64,000 nucleotides of DNA from Zygaena filipendulae (lineage: Eukaryota > Arthropoda > Insecta > Lepidoptera > Zygaenidae). A program made the position numbers and the translations under genes. This document shows positions 26,601 to 38,600 of this stretch, piece by piece (within the stretch, counting starts at the first letter, position 1; every line of letters starts with the position of its first letter). The notes beneath the pieces were generated by a model that searched no databases, was not told where the DNA came from, and worked only from the letters and a program-made list of their open reading frames with translations. The DNA is taken from positions 3,254,001-3,318,000 of the forward strand of contig OU015649.1 of assembly GCA_907165275.2 (NCBI GenBank), written 5' to 3'.

Positions 26601-29600
26601 AATAATTGATTACCATAATGTATCTTAATAAGCTGGATCGTCTTCTGAACGATTACATTCGATACATTTTTGAACTTCGTAAGTACGATCATGTGTCTTT
26701 CTATCGCTCTCAGCTAAAGTGGCTTTTCATCCGTAATCGTTGGCAGTTGAGAATTGCCTGTACTCTCTTTTCCGTATTAAACGATCCAGCATCTCCTTCG
26801 TATTTAAAAAGCCGCTTTCAATTTCTTTCTTCTTCTCATGACAGGTCTCCTCGCTCTACCTAAAATCATTTCTTAAAAATTCCTGCTCACCGGACTAAGT
26901 TTGTATCTGATTCTTTTACTCTTCAGGCTATCCAGCTCTGGAACTCTCTGCCCACTGACATTCGTCAATCTACGAGCAAGAATGTTTTTAGAACTAGGGT
27001 ATATCAGCATCTCCTTGGTAGATACTCAGAATGTGCAGCATGCTGTGTGTAGGTATGCTCTGTGCATTTGTCTCAGTTTTATTTTATGTAATAATTTACA
27101 TATATGTATTTTGTATTGTACTAAGACATTATATTTAACTCCTCTCAAGCACCACCAAGCACACTTTCTGAACACCGTGAAGGTTGACTGGTAGAGAATG
27201 CCACTGTGGCATTAAGTTCGCCTTTTGTACCATGTTGTGCAATAAGCTTAAAGAAATAAATAAATATGTACTAGTTCTCAATTAAAAATTTTATGATGAA
27301 GATAATATAATATATGATAGAAAAATGTTATCAGAGACTGGATTCTAGCATCTAGACATTCCGGTTGGTCTAGACCAGCCCTTTCAAGAAGCATTCAACT
27401 TTGCAGTATCCAACTATAAATTTAATTATAGAGTTAAAGTCAATGGACGATACAGAGAGCAGATAAAGCTAAAAGGATTACAACTGTGAGTGAACACAAG
27501 AGGATATCATGAAAACAACTCACTTCATTAATGCTCGTTGGAGGATATTGGAAGTGAAGACTTTTTTTTGACTTTTATGTCTAAAAGTACACCAAAGAGC
27601 CATTTGATGGCTCAAAGGTCGACTGGAAAAAATCCCTCGCGGGATAGATCCGTCTTTGTACATAAATAAATTCTTTTTATTGTTTTAATTTATATACATT
27701 TGTAATGTGAGGTGAAAGCAGTTTGTTACAAACTGGTAAAAAGTATTAATTGGAATAAAAGTAGCCAATATAATGTCATATGATACCCTCAGATGCAGTC
27801 TACAGTTTGCAAACCGACCTGATACAACGGTTACTGCAAGGGAACCATAAAAGGCATCCCACAATGCTGTTTCAACAGAAATACAAGTATAACCACAAGA
27901 TCATGTTGAAAGGTAGATATCGACAACTGTCTACAATTGCAAATAAGCTTTCTCAATAACTGCCCTAGAAGACCAAGACGAGTTTTTGTTTGACGTAATA
28001 AGACATAACCAGTAAATAATAGCGTGTACCGAAATTGATTCCCCGCCGTGCCCATAGAAGTATCACTTCAAAAACTCAAAGAAAACTAATTACTCATCAT
28101 ACTCACTAGATTTTCGCTTTGCGAATGCAACGTACGGCAGCAATAGGCACTATCGACAAATTCAATTTAAAACTTTCCCGAGCTATTTCTACATGCTATA
28201 TTTTCCACATGCTACATGCATTATTTCAGGTGTGTATCTGGATTCCCTTTGTTGTACCTGGATTAATAAATCCGTGTATAGTATCTTGAATACAAGCTGT
28301 TCTCCGCGGTTTCACCCGTGTGAATTTCGGGATAAGATCGTTATACTCATATCTCAAAGTAATAAATATACTCATATAAACATTCCGGAAGAAATTCCGG
28401 AAGCAGACACACAGATATACACAGATAGAAGCAGAAAGTGACTTTGTTTTACAATAGTTATATAGTTACAAAATAAAATATATAATATCATGATGTTGTA
28501 ACATATTTTGCAAGTCCATTCATTTTTATTCTAACGCACCCGACCGAAACCGCATGTTTACAAGTTTATCAGATGCACAGATTAATATTCCGGTTGTGTT
28601 GGATAGACGAAATACTCGAATACGTAGTAGGAAGCGTGAACTATGAAAACGGCGTCGGCCGAGTCGTTAACATGAATATTTCGCGGTCCAACTCACAGCC
28701 CGTGACGTGGTAGCGTCTAATAGACTTGCTAATTATGCACGTCCATAGTAAGCACATAGAGTACACATGCATGCGTTTTGTTACTCGCTTCGGCAACACT
28801 TACTAATCTAGAAACTCATTATTCTCATTCATAATATATCTTTGTTCATCTCTCTTCACCCTTACTAATATTATATTGTGCGAAACTGACTTTGTTTGTT
28901 ACGCATTCACGCCTCAACGGCTCAACCGATCGTCATGGAATTTTTCATACACGTTGTCAGGGGTACAAAGAAGGACATAGGGTACTTTTATTTATTTATT
29001 TATTTATTTAAACTTTATGCACATCATGGTACAAAAGGCGGACTTAATGCCACAGTGGCATTCTCTGCCAGTCAACCTTTTTACGGGGAACAGCTAGTAT
29101 TCCTATATAATACATGTCAAAAGACGTCTTATTAATTTCAATATTGTCCTCTAACGGATAGGTAACATAAACAACAGCTATTAATTAGATGAATTGAGCG
29201 CTAAAATAAACCGAACCTCGCCCTAGGCATACCTACTTAAATTACTAGGTCCAATGATAACATTTACACACGTTTTATTGCCCCCGAGGCGAGGGGCGTC
29301 CCCTATGCCGCCTATACGAGAGTGCGCGAGGGAACAAACCTCCGGTTGCCTAGTGAATAATTTGCACATTTCATAAAGCCACATATAAAACCACCGGAGC
29401 TCTTTAAACATTTCTGAACAAGGCATTTAACTAGGAACTTAAAACTACATAATTCACGTATCCAGATTCCAGGTCATGTCCCGTAAACTTTTAATGAGGA
29501 GAGAGCATTAAAGGATTTCAGTAGAAATAAAAAAAAAAAATAACATCCAATTAAATTGTAGATTGTATTCATTAGAATTTCGCGTATGGCAAGGGATGAC

Positions 29601-32600
29601 CTTCAAATGAAAGGTACGAAGTCCCTTCTTCCTCAAACCGGAACAAACAAGGTTGCTAACGCTGAGCGAAAAAAAAAGAAAATGCAGGAAATTGTCGTTT
29701 CTTATCCATTTCCGGAGTTCGTAAAAAGCGATGAGTTTGAAATCATTTACACTACGATGAATTCTATTTTCAGAACAAAAAATTCAGTCAATATAGTCAT
29801 GTAGTAACATGTGTGTTTGAATGCACGACAAACAATTTTAGCAAAATATTGAAGTAGAGATTGGCGTCTGCGTTCTTGCAAGAATGTAACTAACAATAAG
29901 TGTTACATTTTACATTACTTTTCACCCAGCTATGTTTCATGTAATGGCCGGTTTACACTTCCTAAGTAAAAAACCACGTGTGGACACAACTTGCCGCAGG
30001 ATAGAAACCACTTCTATTTTTTTGGCAGGACAGTAGCGCGTACACGTGTAAACCGGCCATTACACGAACTCAAATGTATTTTACAATATTTACTTTCCGC
30101 AATAAATTTTTTATACAGTGTTCAATTTGACTTTTTTATGCAGACACGGATTACTCGTATAAAATAAGTGTGGGTGACAACGCCAAGTTGGGATAAAAAT
30201 ACGCTATGTCATTCAGGACTACCGTAGCTTTCTATAAGTGGAAGAATTTTCAAAATCGGTTTGGTAGATCCAAAGATTACCCCTACCCTACAACGTCACA
30301 AACTCGCAATTCACAAACTTTACCTCTTTATAATATTAGCATAGGTAGATGAGTGCACTGGCAATATTGGTCATCTTAACAAACCAGATTCCTACTAGTT
30401 TAGAGATAGGCAAAGATATTATTTACTCACACACACATGTCCATTATACTGAACTCCCCTCATAAGCCGGTGTGCGAATTATTTGGCGCGTACACTGGGG
30501 CGGTTCAAGGTCGATTATAATATCGATTACCCACTCTAATAAAATAGGGTAGGAACTAGGAAGGCACAGGAGACAAGTTGATGGCATCCAAACCCCATTT
30601 AAATAGATTAGATTAATTAATTTATAAAATCTAATTTGATACCATATTGTTTGAAAGAGAAGAAATATTATTATGTATTATTATGTATATTAATATATTA
30701 TTATGTAGGTACCTTATATCCTCGGAAGGAGATAGAGGAGCCAAATGCAACAAAATTCCCCTAAAGTTGAGACATAATTAGATGCCATTTGAATTTATCA
30801 AAAACCTTTTTTTATTCTTACTTATCTTTGATTTTTAACCAACCCATTCCGGACAAATCTTCGTGACTTTTGGTTTGCTGTTTTGATAATGTATATTTGT
30901 AAACTTTTGAAAAAAAAGGGACCTAGTAATTTTTTTATAAAATCAATAGATGCTCTTCGCTATGACAAAAGCTTAAAATGGAAGTGGGCTTGACATGTAG
31001 CAAGACTTCAGGACCAGAGATGGACTGGAGATGGAGAGGACCACAAGGAAAAAGAAAGAGGGCTCGGCCAATATTTAGGTGGGAAGACGACATAAAAAAC
31101 ATTGCTGGTCCAAAATGGCTACAATGGGCATGTGGATTAATTTTTATTTTTTAGTCAGTCTTGTAGATTATTAAAAAATATTGGACACGTATTTTTCTTT
31201 ACTTGCGTAAGCAAAAAATAACGGCGATATATTGAGTTGAAATTTCGCGTGACGTCACTATTCTGACAGTTTGTATGGCGGTTTTGCGGTTGGTGACGTC
31301 ACGACCTCCTCATCCTTAACTTTAAAGCGCTTTATCTCTGAATATTTTAATTTATTTAAAAAAAGCAAAAAATACGTGTCTATTGTTTTTTTATTTTCTG
31401 ACGGACTAATTAGAATTTTGATTTTCAAAAGTAGTCCACATCCATATTGGTTTGTAGCGGGAGCGGGATGTGTGATATGGCTCGACCGCCACCAAAGGGG
31501 AAGCTTCCCGCCGGGCGAGGTGTTATGCCCGGGGAACCGCGGCTCCGACTGTAGATCGTCGGAGGTCGTATATATGCAGCGTATATGTGAAAACTTCGTT
31601 AGCGCGATTCACGTAATTAGTATTCGTCGCTTCATTCTAGTTCGTAACTTGTGGCGTAGAGGTCGCCACAGTACTCCCTCCCAAGACCGAAGGTCTGATT
31701 GTCCGAAGCTCAGTTATCTCAATTGCCACTTGAATGTCCCAGTGAGTCGGGAGTGCGTTGCTATATCCCAGTGAGTCGGGTGTGCATTGCTTTGCTCTGT
31801 GGTCTGCGGTGAGTCGAGACCGTGTGAGCGTGCTCTTAGTCTGCGGTGAGTCGAGACTGTATTGAGCGATGCCGACTTGTTGGCGCCAGGAGATGTCCTG
31901 CCGGTGTGCCACGCTGGAGAGTTGTCCTCGGATCCAGGGCGTGGTGATGCGGGCGGATGTGCTGGTCGCTGAAGTCGGTGAGGTACGGGTGCTTGGTATC
32001 AGGACCAGGAAGCTCAGTGCGTCGGCTGCGTTGGCCCTGAAGGTTGACCCGTTACGACGGTTATTCTAACTGACGTTGTGGACGGTTTTATGAAACTGCA
32101 ATGTGAATGTTTGAGACTTGTGTGCTACTTTATTTATAAATAAATTCTTAAACAAGTTAAATAGAAGTGAATATTCCATTCTATTATGATTTAAGAGACG
32201 AAGACTACTACTTTTACGTGATATAATACTTATAATAGTGATCTAGTTGAACGCGATAGTACCGATGAAAAGTTTGTGGTAGATAATCGAAAAAATGGCT
32301 CAATACAAATTGTGTGAGATCGCGTCTGACGGAAAAAGCGTAGCGCCTTCAAAGTTTGGATCTACAGAAAACAGTGTAAAAATGTCTTCCAGTAACATCA
32401 AAGTGATGGTTAGAGTTCGGCCGCTGAACCCCAAAGAAATGGAGCTAAACAATCGCATCGTAATCGACGTTGTAGATGACACGATGCTGGTTTTTGATCC
32501 TAAAGAAGAAGCTAGCCCATTTTTCTACCAAGGCGTGCAGCAACCTAACATGAATTTCCTAAAACGACCCAATAAAGAGCTAAAATTCGTTTTTGACCGA

Positions 32601-35600
32601 GTGTGTGGACCTGATGCAACGAATCAAGATGTCTTTGAAATCACCACTGTAGCGGGAGCGGGATGTGTGATATGGCTCGACCGCCACCAAAGGGGAAGCT
32701 TCCCGCCGGGCGAGGTGTTATGCCCGGGGAACCGCGGCTCCGACTGTAGATCGTCGGAGGTCGTATATATGCAGCGTATATGTGAAAACTTCGTTAGCGC
32801 GATTCACGTAGTTAGTATTCGTCGCTTCATTCTAGTTCGTAACTTGTGGCGTAGAGGTCGCCACAGGTTCAAGACCGGAGTAGATGGAAGAGTTTGGAGG
32901 AGGCCTTTACCCATTATCAGGGTTCCTGAAAAATTATATTATGTATAAATAGTTTAGTATAAATCGTTTTAGTATAAATAGTTAACAAGTTTAAAATATC
33001 AGGAAATAAAGGCTTTTTATTTTTTATTTATTTATTTATTATACCTACTGCACGACTTTCCTTTCGCTCGGTATTGCAAATTACGAAACAACTATGATGG
33101 TAAGCTGAACATAAACGCAATTAGCGATGTTCTGTAGAATTTGCGTGTCCATTTTATCACTTTGCAGTTTGCGTATACATAATAATTATGTCGCAGGCGG
33201 ATTGTTTAATCTGTTCGTTTACAAAACTTCTGTTTTATTAACACTTCTGTTTTATGTTCGTTAAGACTGTAATCTGTTTTGTGTTCTAAATAAATAAATA
33301 AATAAATAAAAACTTGTCATTAATTACAATACAGAGGACAGAAAATGCCGCTTTTTGTATTTGCAAATACTGCGACGTGCTAGGCTAAGTTAGGATTTAA
33401 ATGTGACCACAACATAGTTAAATGGTACCGATACCCAATGCGCTTGCTAATACCACTACAACGCATTTTTCGTCCTCGACACTATGTAGATATCTAAACA
33501 AAATGTCGGCCGTTTGTAAACGGACAAATTAAGCGATATGACGACGACTTATGTAACATACAGTGCATTTACTAGGGAAAGTAGTCATAATATTATTTAT
33601 ATGGTATATATATGTATCGTATTTAGAATGTGTTGTTCCGCTTGTACCATTTCTCTCACTTTGGTATCTATTCAAGTTATATCAAGCTATATCAAGTCAA
33701 TAGTATAATGGTACAGTGCAGAATATATCAAGGCGTGCGTGATACATCGGTTCGTCAGGGTAGATATAATATGTCGTATCAGCCCATTGAACTAATATTA
33801 CTAGTGTTATCAGCTACACCCATCGAATTATTTGGTGTTATTTTACAAGCCGTTATACCTATATAAGCGAGTTTGTAAAAAAGCATAAAGGGAATCTTTT
33901 TTTTTTATTGCTATTTCTTAGGCATAGAGCTTGTCCATCTCATACCCAAGTAACGTATTGGTCTATCATATAATTCATATTACGAACACCATGGGCGGAT
34001 GCCAGTCAACCGTAAGCGCATGTTACAGTAATCGTTGCCTCTTTTACTATTGTATTCCACATCAGGCGTGTTCCATTTTCGAAAGCCCGATTGTGTTCAC
34101 GCGTGCGCACGGGCCGGCGGCGCCGGCGGCGCGCGGCGTAGGTCTACACATGCGTAACCGCTGTCACAACGAACACTGGCCAGCTAGGCTATCACGATGG
34201 GAATCAATGGCATTACAATAAAAAAAAGTTGAATCAGTATCTATTCAGTACTGGTGGAAAGTTAAAATACACGTTGGTTGTCACACTCACATGCATGCGC
34301 GGTGAACGCCACCTCGTATCAAAACTAAGCTGAATAGCATAGCACATATATTATATTTGTGTTATGGAGAGCTGATTACTTGCCATTTTTTTATCGTAAA
34401 TATGTATAGGCAAAAATTTCAGAAATACCGGTGTTTTGGTGTTTATTGCGATAATGTTCATGTCATAGAGGAAGAAATATAATCACTGATCGACATAACA
34501 GAAAATGACAACCAAGCACTACAGCTGTAAACAAATGAATTTGTATTCTAGTAACGAGAAAAATCCGAGGAATACAAACTACTGGCACCTACTGGAGTTA
34601 CATTCGCGGTAGCACATTTCATTGCAAATTGATCTGTTTATAAACCGGTAGGGTCGTTACACTGCTTGCTAGCTGCGCTATACAAAGCGTTAGATTTAAA
34701 TACTATGGAATACGATGCTAGAATATTGCGCAAAACAACTATAAAATATTGTGCAACAAAACTATAAAACTGGAGCTAGACGAGAGCCAAGAAAATATTG
34801 CAAGGAGACATAAGAGGAGACAACTACTATTTTACTTGACTATTAAAAAAGAAGTAATTTATAATGAAGTCCGAATGATAATGTTGGGCCACGTCATAGG
34901 TCAAAAAAGATTATTATCTATACATACATATAAAATGCTTTGTTCTGAATGACTAATTGACGGATCAACGCACAGCCTAAACAGCTGATTGTAGACCAGA
35001 AACTTGGAGGGTGTTTTCTTTTTATGACATAGGCATCCGATATGGATTATTGAAAATTCTACCCTTAGGGGGTTAAATAGGGGGGTAAAGTTTGCATGGA
35101 ACAATTCCGCGGGAACTACGAAATTAACGCGGGTAAAACCGCGCAGGACAGCTGTCAGCTAGTAAATAATACAACATAATTTTTTATTTAATAAAAAAAA
35201 TATGTGTAATGTTTATAGCTGGTGCACGCTATTGTTGTCTATGTTCTGTCTCTATCCGAACGTGTGCAAGCAGTCATTATTTTTGGTCAGCTTCAGTTTT
35301 TACTTCCATGCGCGTGCGTGTTAAAATAATGTAACGTCAAAGGAGGTACCTATTGAACAGTTTTTTAACTTTTTCATCTCTCACGTGTGGATTCTAACTG
35401 ACACTATAGTGTAGGTGCCACCGACACCCGACCAACTGCCGCGGCCGTGACATCTCCGGTCATTCACCTCGCCCACTGGTCTTTATACCGACCTACAAAA
35501 CGCGTTTCACTCTTTTTACGACGCGTTTATGTCTATATTCGTGTGGCGTATAAGGGAGCGATTTGTTCAAAACCGCAGTACGAATTCCTTGGCTGCGGAC

Positions 35601-38600
35601 ACGCTGCGGATTTAGGAAATATTAAGCGATTGTGTACTACTAAATATGGACGTTGAGAACGGAATGTATATGAAGTGAAATTTTATAAGTTGAAACATAG
35701 TGTAGATAGTTTAAATACGTATATTTATTTCCAAAATAGGAAGCTTTAGTTAGTATTACAAGATGGAAAGCAAAGAGAATACAATAGGTACGAATAGAAA
35801 CTGAAGTTATTAACGTGATAAAAACTGTATGAGATTGTCATGGCAACAACGTTTTCGCACGTCTGCAATAAACATCCGTTTTAGTACACCCACACAGCCA
35901 ACATAAACAAAAACATTACAAGCGTGAAAAGTGAAAATCGTGTTGTTTTACTGCACCTCTAATACAATTTTTCTTTACATAAGCATCATAAAATTGGGGC
36001 GCGCAAGCACGCTCGGATGCGCAACAACAACACAAACACAGCACACAACACTGATAACTTGCATTGAAGCCGTAGTGATACGGCGGCGGGGAGAGTTCTA
36101 GCACAGATAATATAATACTGTTCTAGTTAGTGCGATGCGATGTGACGAAACAGAAAAAGTGACGCGAAGAACGAATGGCACTGTCGATGAATGCTGTAAT
36201 TTGCGTGCTTGCATCGTGCTTTACATCATTATAGGATATGACAGTAGAGTGCAATGATATTATAGTAGTTATCATTGGTACTTATAGTGAGGTAGTAACG
36301 CAAAGATTGAACCAAAGTGACTTTCCAGCAAAATATTTTGCACTTCGCTAGCGCTGTCCCCTGTGGTTTCAGCCGCGATGATTTCGGAGTTTGCGCGGGA
36401 TTTCCGGGATAAAAAGTACCCGCTTTCTTTTCTTCTGTCTTTTTCAGCCGTACCCTTGACAACGTGCATGTTATGCATAATTTCATGATGATCGGTTGAG
36501 TAGTTAAGGCGTGAAAATGTAACAGAGTTGTTATACTTTCGCATTCATATTATAATAATAATATGGATGTACAGGAGACCTCGAATCGTAATTCGAGGTC
36601 TCAAATGGCATTTTCAAAGTAGGAGATGTTACAATTTCAGAAAGGTTTGCGAATACAGCTACTATTAATTAATATTATAAATGTGAAAGTGTGGATGTTT
36701 GGATATTTGGATGTTTGGACGTTTGGATGTTTGTTACTCAATCACGCAAAAACGGCGAACGGATTTGGATTAAATTTGGCATGTACATTGTCAGGGGTAC
36801 AGAGGGTACATAGGGCACTTTTTATCCCGGAATTCCCTAAACACCGAAATTACCGCGGGTGAAACCGCGGGGCACAGCTAGTATACAGTATTATAATTTC
36901 GAGGATGCATGCAAAAAGAGTGTTCTGTCACCATCAAACCAAAAGATGACCAAAAGTTATTTAGGGAATATTTGCAAAACCACTTTGGCTGCACTTGTGT
37001 ATCGACTATCAATATCAGGAGATATCCAAACAACTCCTGATAACGTCCATCATTCAGTTTCAAAGGAGATATTATTGCATATATGTATCGGACCAAATCC
37101 ATTTACGTTTATCTACCAGAGCGTCATAAGCGTGTAAGAGATGCGCATAATATACAAACAAACAACACACGACAGAGGGTTTATTTTCATACAAACAACC
37201 TATTTAGTCGCGGTCCTTTGCATGTGGAAATTGAATATGTTATTTCTGCTAAAGCCGGGTATTACGGGGCGGGTAACTGGGCAACGTCTTATTAATTCAT
37301 AGCGGATTGTGAAATGTTGAAAAAAATAAATAAATAATATAGCTTATAGGTATTTTTCTTCTCCTTACAATAGCTACATTAATTTTTGTGCTTTTAAAAT
37401 AACATAACCCGACTCAGACAATCATCAAAATTTATTTCAACAGTATCTATAGCAACGCGGTATCCACCCAAGTACTCCAATTTTGGGATGTCCTCGGGAA
37501 TTTCGATATAAAAGTGAAGATAGAGTAACAAGTCATGTAGGTAATTACGACAATTTAATAGAGACAGAAATCAGAACCCGAATTTCGCATACGAATCTTG
37601 CGATTCCGTGTGTGAATAGAAATTCTAGCGATTCAAAAATCGATCTCCAGATTGTTTTGCCCTATTTTGTTTATATAGGTACTTCTCACAGATGTACATC
37701 AGATTAAATACTTCTCAATTATACGAGAAGTGGTAAAGTCCCAAGTTATTAAACGTTTTGAATTCAAACTCAGTGCAAGCACGCAATGGAATTACGACTG
37801 TAAGCATACCCAGTTTCCATAATTATTTAAACAACACTATAAAGTATAAACCAAACAGCAAAATAAACATAATACGGTCTATAACTGAACTACATACATG
37901 ACATTCAGATAAAAAAAATATTCCATTTTTTAAATTACCTGATAGGTAGACTCTAGATAAAGATTGATGACACAAAGTTGGTCGAAATCAATTTTTTTTT
38001 TATTATTTTTTACGAATGAAAGCTTAGGTAATTTTGAAAATTATTAGTAGGTATAGGTAAGTTTGCAGTGATTATTGAGTACCTACTAGTCTAGACACCC
38101 GTAGAGTACTGGGACACAGATGTACTTGTGTATTATTTTGTTTAAATCAAAACTCTATCTATCTAGACACATACATAATCAAAGATTTCTTCTATACTTT
38201 TAATAATATGACAAACATATCACGATGATAAAAAAATATTGTGGTCACGAAGCACATCAGCATTTTTCCATTAATGTTAAATACATACTTTTGTCTGATA
38301 AAGACATACGCATACGTTTTATTAATACAATTTAATACATACAATATCATTGTACTATTATATTGATATACATACATAGTAACCATATTCTTGCGTACGT
38401 AGTCTGAACACAATTATACTTATATGAAGGTTAGGTATAATTAAAAAGATAAAACGTAAAAATATAACATGTAAGTATAGAAATAAATAGGTTATTATTA
38501 AGTTTCTTTGAGTAGGTACGAAACGCGAGTCCGTGGGTTTTAGTTGGTTGAGGCATAGAGAAAAGAAATAACTAGAGATGACATGTGGGCGAGGCAGGCA

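Larger units (their letters stand above)
31453..32865 (-). mobile_element. Short LTR retroelement carrying a kinesin-8 gene fragment
   Basis: Two 218-bp direct repeats (31453-31670 and 32648-32865) start TGTAGCGGG and end GTCGCCACA and differ at one base (31616 A, 32811 G). GGTT flanks the outer edges (31449-31452 and 32866-32869). The inner edges are gtac and ccac, so the two repeats bound one insertion and are not two solo LTRs. On the minus strand the bases before the 31.6 kb LTR read cttgggagggag, a polypurine tract; the element therefore points left, with its 5' LTR at 32865. The 977-bp interior has no gag/pol domain that I recognise. It holds the kinesin fragment next to the 5' LTR, where a primer site should be, and a Gypsy-like 3' remnant. 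It interrupts an RTE-type LINE fragment. Confidence 0.85.
33041..35446. other. Lrch intron, no gene seen
   Basis: Contains (taaa)n near 33290, the GAGGACAG repeat and a GC-rich patch at about 34085-34150. Frames of 70-96 codons here have no recognisable features. Confidence 0.5.

Noticed and set aside
31271..31774. 167-codon plus-strand ORF
   Set aside because: It spans a MITE, the LTR and the element interior. It shares the LTR-coded block with the 32.3 kb ORF, so it is a repeat artefact.
32295..32948. A 217-codon chimeric kinesin-LTR gene
   Set aside because: Only the first 118 codons are kinesin. The rest is LTR (also translated at 31.5 kb) and LINE sequence, and there is no P-loop. Treated as a captured fragment, not a functional protein.
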